Source of the DNA: Singulisphaera sp. GP187
Lineage (GTDB): Bacteria; Planctomycetota; Phycisphaerae; Phycisphaerales; SM1A02
Direction of reading: 5' to 3'
NCBI GenBank assembly: GCA_945896765.1
Contig: CAMDEL010000049.1
Location: 1 to 9,209, forward strand
DNA length: 9,209 bases
The stretch's first letter is position 1. The number at the start of each line of letters is the position of its first letter. A program made the translations under genes and the position numbers. Below are positions 6,969 to 9,209 of the stretch, piece by piece. Below the pieces are notes generated by a model that saw only the letters and a program-made list of their open reading frames with translations, had not been told where the DNA came from and ran no database searches.

Positions 6969-7196
6969 GTCCGACTGCGCTCGGTCGGTCGATCAACCCA
7001 TTGGGGTCTCCGACCAAACGATCGCCTTTGCCGAAACAAAACGCGGATGGACGCCAAAATGCGTCATAAGCGGTTTCGGTTTGCCGATTCGACACGATTC
7101 CAAAAAATACGATGAAAGAAATTCGTAGACATGGTCGTTCTCATAGTGCGACTGACAAAGGACGGACGGGCAACCGTGGAGGCCATCCCCACGGGA
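6969..7196 (-). promoter_or_regulatory. Structured 5' leader of the nusA operon (candidate attenuation element or small RNA)
   Basis: The stretch between promoter and terminator holds several inverted repeats, given in RNA sense. A hairpin at 7194-7174 has an 8-bp stem (CCGTGG with CCACGG plus two pairs) at the predicted 5' end. CCGAAAC/GTTTCGG pairs 7079-7073 with 7037-7031 and encloses a second hairpin, GACGC/GCGTC (7065-7061 with 7054-7050). A long hairpin at 7020-6978 has an 11-bp outer stem including two G-U pairs (CGTTTGGTCGG with CCGACCGAGCG) and an inner ACCC/GGGT stem with loop CAAT. The terminator follows. The overall shape resembles a riboswitch or protein-sensing attenuator, but I recognise no known family. 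No tRNA, tmRNA, SRP or RNase P signature was seen. A 66-codon GTG-started frame (7095-6895) also crosses it; coding is doubtful. Confidence 0.55.
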
Positions 7197-7202
7197 GGGG
7201 CT

Positions 7203-7231
7203 ATTATAGCGTGACAACGCCTATTTTTCAA
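7203..7231 (-). promoter_or_regulatory. Sigma70-type promoter of the nusA operon
   Basis: On the minus strand the -35 box TTGAAA (7231-7226) and a perfect -10 box TATAAT (7208-7203) are separated by exactly 17 bases. The predicted start of transcription is near 7196, which gives an untranslated leader of about 297 nt before nusA. The spacer carries the sequence AAAAATAGGCG overlapping the -35 end, which also occurs upstream of yebC. The promoter lies in the gap between nusA and the divergent dsbD-like gene, so the regulation of the two could interact. Confidence 0.8.
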
Positions 7232-7264
7232 GTCACTCCCATATTCAATAGCCGATTCGCTCAT

Positions 7265-7268
7265 AGGA
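7265..7268 (+). promoter_or_regulatory. Ribosome binding site of the dsbD-like gene
   Basis: AGGA lies 8 bases before the ATG at 7277-7279. An in-frame ATG at 7268 overlaps this AGGA and has no Shine-Dalgarno at a proper distance, so the site decides in favour of the 7277 start. No convincing plus-strand promoter was found in 7209-7265. Confidence 0.45.
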
Positions 7269-7276
7269 TGCTTGAA

Positions 7277-9209
7277 ATGCGGCTTGCAATTTTCACTTTG
7301 GTCACAGCGATTTTCATGGGAAATGCAGCGATGGCGCAGGGCGGGGCCAAGGATTCTGCAGATGTCGTAAAGGTTCAAGCGATTCCTGCGATGCGAACTG
7401 TCGCTGCGGGCGCTGACCTCCCCGTTGCAATCGTGCTGGAAATCAGCCCGGGTTGGCATATTTGGACGAATGATCGTCTTGGAAAAGGTGATGCTGCAAA
7501 CGGTATTGCCACATTTGATGGTGCCGTCTTCACTTCAATTCAGGCATCAAACGCATGGAAGGTTGTCCGTGCAGCAAGCGCGAGCAAACCCGAATGGTTG
7601 ACAACCAAACCAATCGATTCATTTGCAGAAATTCGCGCACAGTGGCCTGAGTTTCATCCTGTAAAAGCCGATGTGGGCGATGGCATTCAAACTTATCCAG
7701 TCTTTGAAGGACAGGCTGTCATCTTTGTGCCCTTTTCCATCGCCCCAGATGCTCCGCTTGGTCAGCAGACCATTGTTTTCAAGTTGGAGTTTCAGGCGTG
7801 TACGGCGACAAATTGCGTTGCGCCATCGACTGTCGAAGTTTCGATGGAGGTTGAAGTCAAAGCCGGTTCAGCGAGCGGCGCGCCACCCGCAGTGTTTGCG
7901 CAGTTCGATTCCGAAATATTTTCGCAGATTCATTCTGGAATTGCCCCATCTGCAATCATCCAGTTTGATTTCTTTGGTTGGGGTTTTTCTATCGATCCAA
8001 ATGGAGGCGGCTTCTTCCTCGTCTTAATCATCGCCGCAACTGGCGGACTCTTGTTGAACTTCACACCATGTGTTTTGCCTGTGATTCCCCTGAAAATTAT
8101 GGGTCTTTCGCGTATCGCCGGAAATCGCCGACGCTGCTTAGTGTTGGGCGCGGCGCTTTCGATTGGCGTGGTCGTCTTCTGGATCTGCTTAGGACTTGCC
8201 GTCTCTCTTCTCAGCGGATTCACCAGTGCGAGCCAACTCTTTCAATATCCACTCTTCACAGTGACTGTTGGATTGATCATTGCCGTGATGGCTGTGGGAA
8301 TGTGCGGGTTCTTCGCGATTCAACTTCCGCAGTCGATCGCAGGAATTGATTTCCGACACGACACTTTCGCTGGCTCGATTGGATTCGGCTTAATGACTGC
8401 GGTGCTTTCGACTCCTTGCACTGCGCCTCTGATGGGTGCGGCTGCTGCATGGGCAACGACTCAAAATCCATTGATTGTGTTGATCGTTTTCGGCTCCATT
8501 GGATTTGGTATGGCGCTGCCCTATTTCATACTCAGCGCTTTTCCCCAACTCGTCAGTCACGTTCCAAAGAGCGGACCACCGAGTGATGTTGTCAAGCAAA
8601 CAATGGGACTGCTGCTCTTGGCGGCGGCGGCATATTTTGTCGGTGCTGGTCTCGCTGGATTTCTCGTTGATCCGCCAAGTCCTCCAACCAATGATTATTG
8701 GTGGATTGTTTCAGCACTGGGCACCATCGCAGGACTCTGGTTATGCTGGCGCACGCTGAAACTGACAAAAAGCGCGAGATTCCGCGGTATTTTCTGCTCT
8801 CTTGGAATTGCGATTACCGCCATCAGTGTCAGCGTCGGCTTTCAATTCAGTAACGATGGCATGATCAAATGGGTGTTCTATACCCCTGCTCGTCTGGACA
8901 CGATTCTCAAGAGCGGGGATGCAGTCATGATCGATTTCACAGCGGAGTGGTGTTTGAATTGCAAGACACTCGAGGAGACGGTGCTAGAAAGTTCGAGTGT
9001 GCTTGCTCGACTCAAGGCTGGTGGAATTCAATCGGTCAAAGTCGATCTGACTGGAAACAACATAGATGGACGAGAGCTTCTGAAGCAGTATGACCGCGTG
9101 ACGATTCCACTGCTCGTCATTCTCGATTCTGATGGCAAAGAGATTTTTAAAAGCGACGCGTATACCCCATCTGAAGTTGTGGAAGCGATTGACGAGGCGA
9201 CCAGCCAAA
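7277..9209 (+). CDS. dsbD: DsbD-type thiol:disulfide interchange protein (3' partial)
   Basis: The frame stays open to the window edge: 644 residues from the ATG at 7277. It carries electrons from cytoplasmic thioredoxin across the inner membrane to periplasmic thiol-redox partners. The N-terminus is a signal peptide (MRLAIFTLVTAIFMGNAAMA, 1-20). A periplasmic DsbD-alpha-like domain at about 30-195 has the Cys pair C175/C180 in FQACTATNC. A membrane domain of about eight helices (245-521) carries the paired motifs FTPCVLPVIPLKI (C265) and STPCTAPLMG (C381). A C-terminal thioredoxin domain from about 540 has TAEWCLNCK (C559/C562). All six redox cysteines of the DsbD relay are present. The Thr-Ile-Pro at 609-611 (VTIPLLV) is the cis-Pro loop of the thioredoxin fold. 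Only the extreme C-terminus seems to be missing. An in-frame ATG at 7268 would add MLE. It is transcribed away from the nusA operon. Confidence 0.93.
   Translation, partial: MRLAIFTLVTAIFMGNAAMAQGGAKDSADVVKVQAIPAMRTVAAGADLPVAIVLEISPGWHIWTNDRLGKGDAANGIATFDGAVFTSIQASNAWKVVRAASASKPEWLTTKPIDSFAEIRAQWPEFHPVKADVGDGIQTYPVFEGQAVIFVPFSIAPDAPLGQQTIVFKLEFQACTATNCVAPSTVEVSMEVEVKAGSASGAPPAVFAQFDSEIFSQIHSGIAPSAIIQFDFFGWGFSIDPNGGGFFLVLIIAATGGLLLNFTPCVLPVIPLKIMGLSRIAGNRRRCLVLGAALSIGVVVFWICLGLAVSLLSGFTSASQLFQYPLFTVTVGLIIAVMAVGMCGFFAIQLPQSIAGIDFRHDTFAGSIGFGLMTAVLSTPCTAPLMGAAAAWATTQNPLIVLIVFGSIGFGMALPYFILSAFPQLVSHVPKSGPPSDVVKQTMGLLLLAAAAYFVGAGLAGFLVDPPSPPTNDYWWIVSALGTIAGLWLCWRTLKLTKSARFRGIFCSLGIAITAISVSVGFQFSNDGMIKWVFYTPARLDTILKSGDAVMIDFTAEWCLNCKTLEETVLESSSVLARLKAGGIQSVKVDLTGNNIDGRELLKQYDRVTIPLLVILDSDGKEIFKSDAYTPSEVVEAIDEATSQ

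Noticed and set aside
6978..7020. tRNA-like or other known RNA gene in the nusA leader
   Set aside because: The GGGTTGATC segment hints at a T-arm, but there is no acceptor stem, anticodon arm or conserved T-loop. No tmRNA, SRP or RNase P signatures were found.
5933..7069. Long plus-strand open frame of 378 codons
   Set aside because: It lies antisense to nusA and its leader. NusA is clearly the real gene (S1 and KH motifs), and the opposite frame has no recognisable motifs. The openness follows from the codon bias of nusA.
7202..7207. Plus-strand -10-like TATTAT for the dsbD-like gene
   Set aside because: It is the complement of the minus-strand -10 region, and no -35 lies at 16-18 bases upstream on the plus strand.
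6993..7217. Minus-strand 74-codon frame in the leader
   Set aside because: Its start lies upstream of the predicted transcription start, inside the promoter, and the product shows no coding features.

Overview
The window reads as chromosomal DNA from a bacterium with about 50% GC. It is probably a planctomycete-like organism. The hints are a nusA-infB-rbfA cluster without rimP in front, a DsbD-type protein with a C-x4-C N-terminal domain, and unfamiliar companion proteins. This is judgement by eye, not a search result. There are no insertion sequences, tRNAs, rRNAs or CRISPR arrays. The window looks like core genome rather than an accessory island.

Layout: (1) positions 1-135 hold the last 44 codons of a plus-strand membrane protein. 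(2) Positions 159-6898 hold a tightly packed minus-strand operon, read from high to low coordinates: nusA, infB (IF2), rbfA, a degenerate endonuclease III-like protein with a lysine-rich tail, a YebC/TACO1-family translation factor, and a small lipoprotein. (3) Positions 6899-7231 hold the control region of that operon: a consensus-like promoter (TTGAAA, 17 bases, TATAAT on the minus strand), a highly folded leader of about 265 nt, and a textbook intrinsic terminator ending 32 bases before the nusA start codon. (4) Positions 7277-9209 and beyond hold a divergent plus-strand gene for a DsbD-type transmembrane thiol:disulfide reductase, cut by the window edge.

The operon joins transcription elongation and termination (NusA), translation initiation (IF2), 30S maturation (RbfA) and relief of ribosome stalling (YebC family). 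Genes overlap at infB/rbfA (about 8 bases), rbfA/the HhH protein (ATGA) and yebC/the lipoprotein (20 bases), so translational coupling is likely. Since nusA encodes a termination factor, a terminator in its own leader suggests autoregulated attenuation. That leader, with its alternative pairings, is the most interesting object here. The second is the endonuclease III-like protein: it lacks the iron-sulphur cysteines, appears to have Tyr in place of the catalytic Lys, and carries a histone-H1-like tail. It sits just after rbfA, where truB is found in many bacteria.
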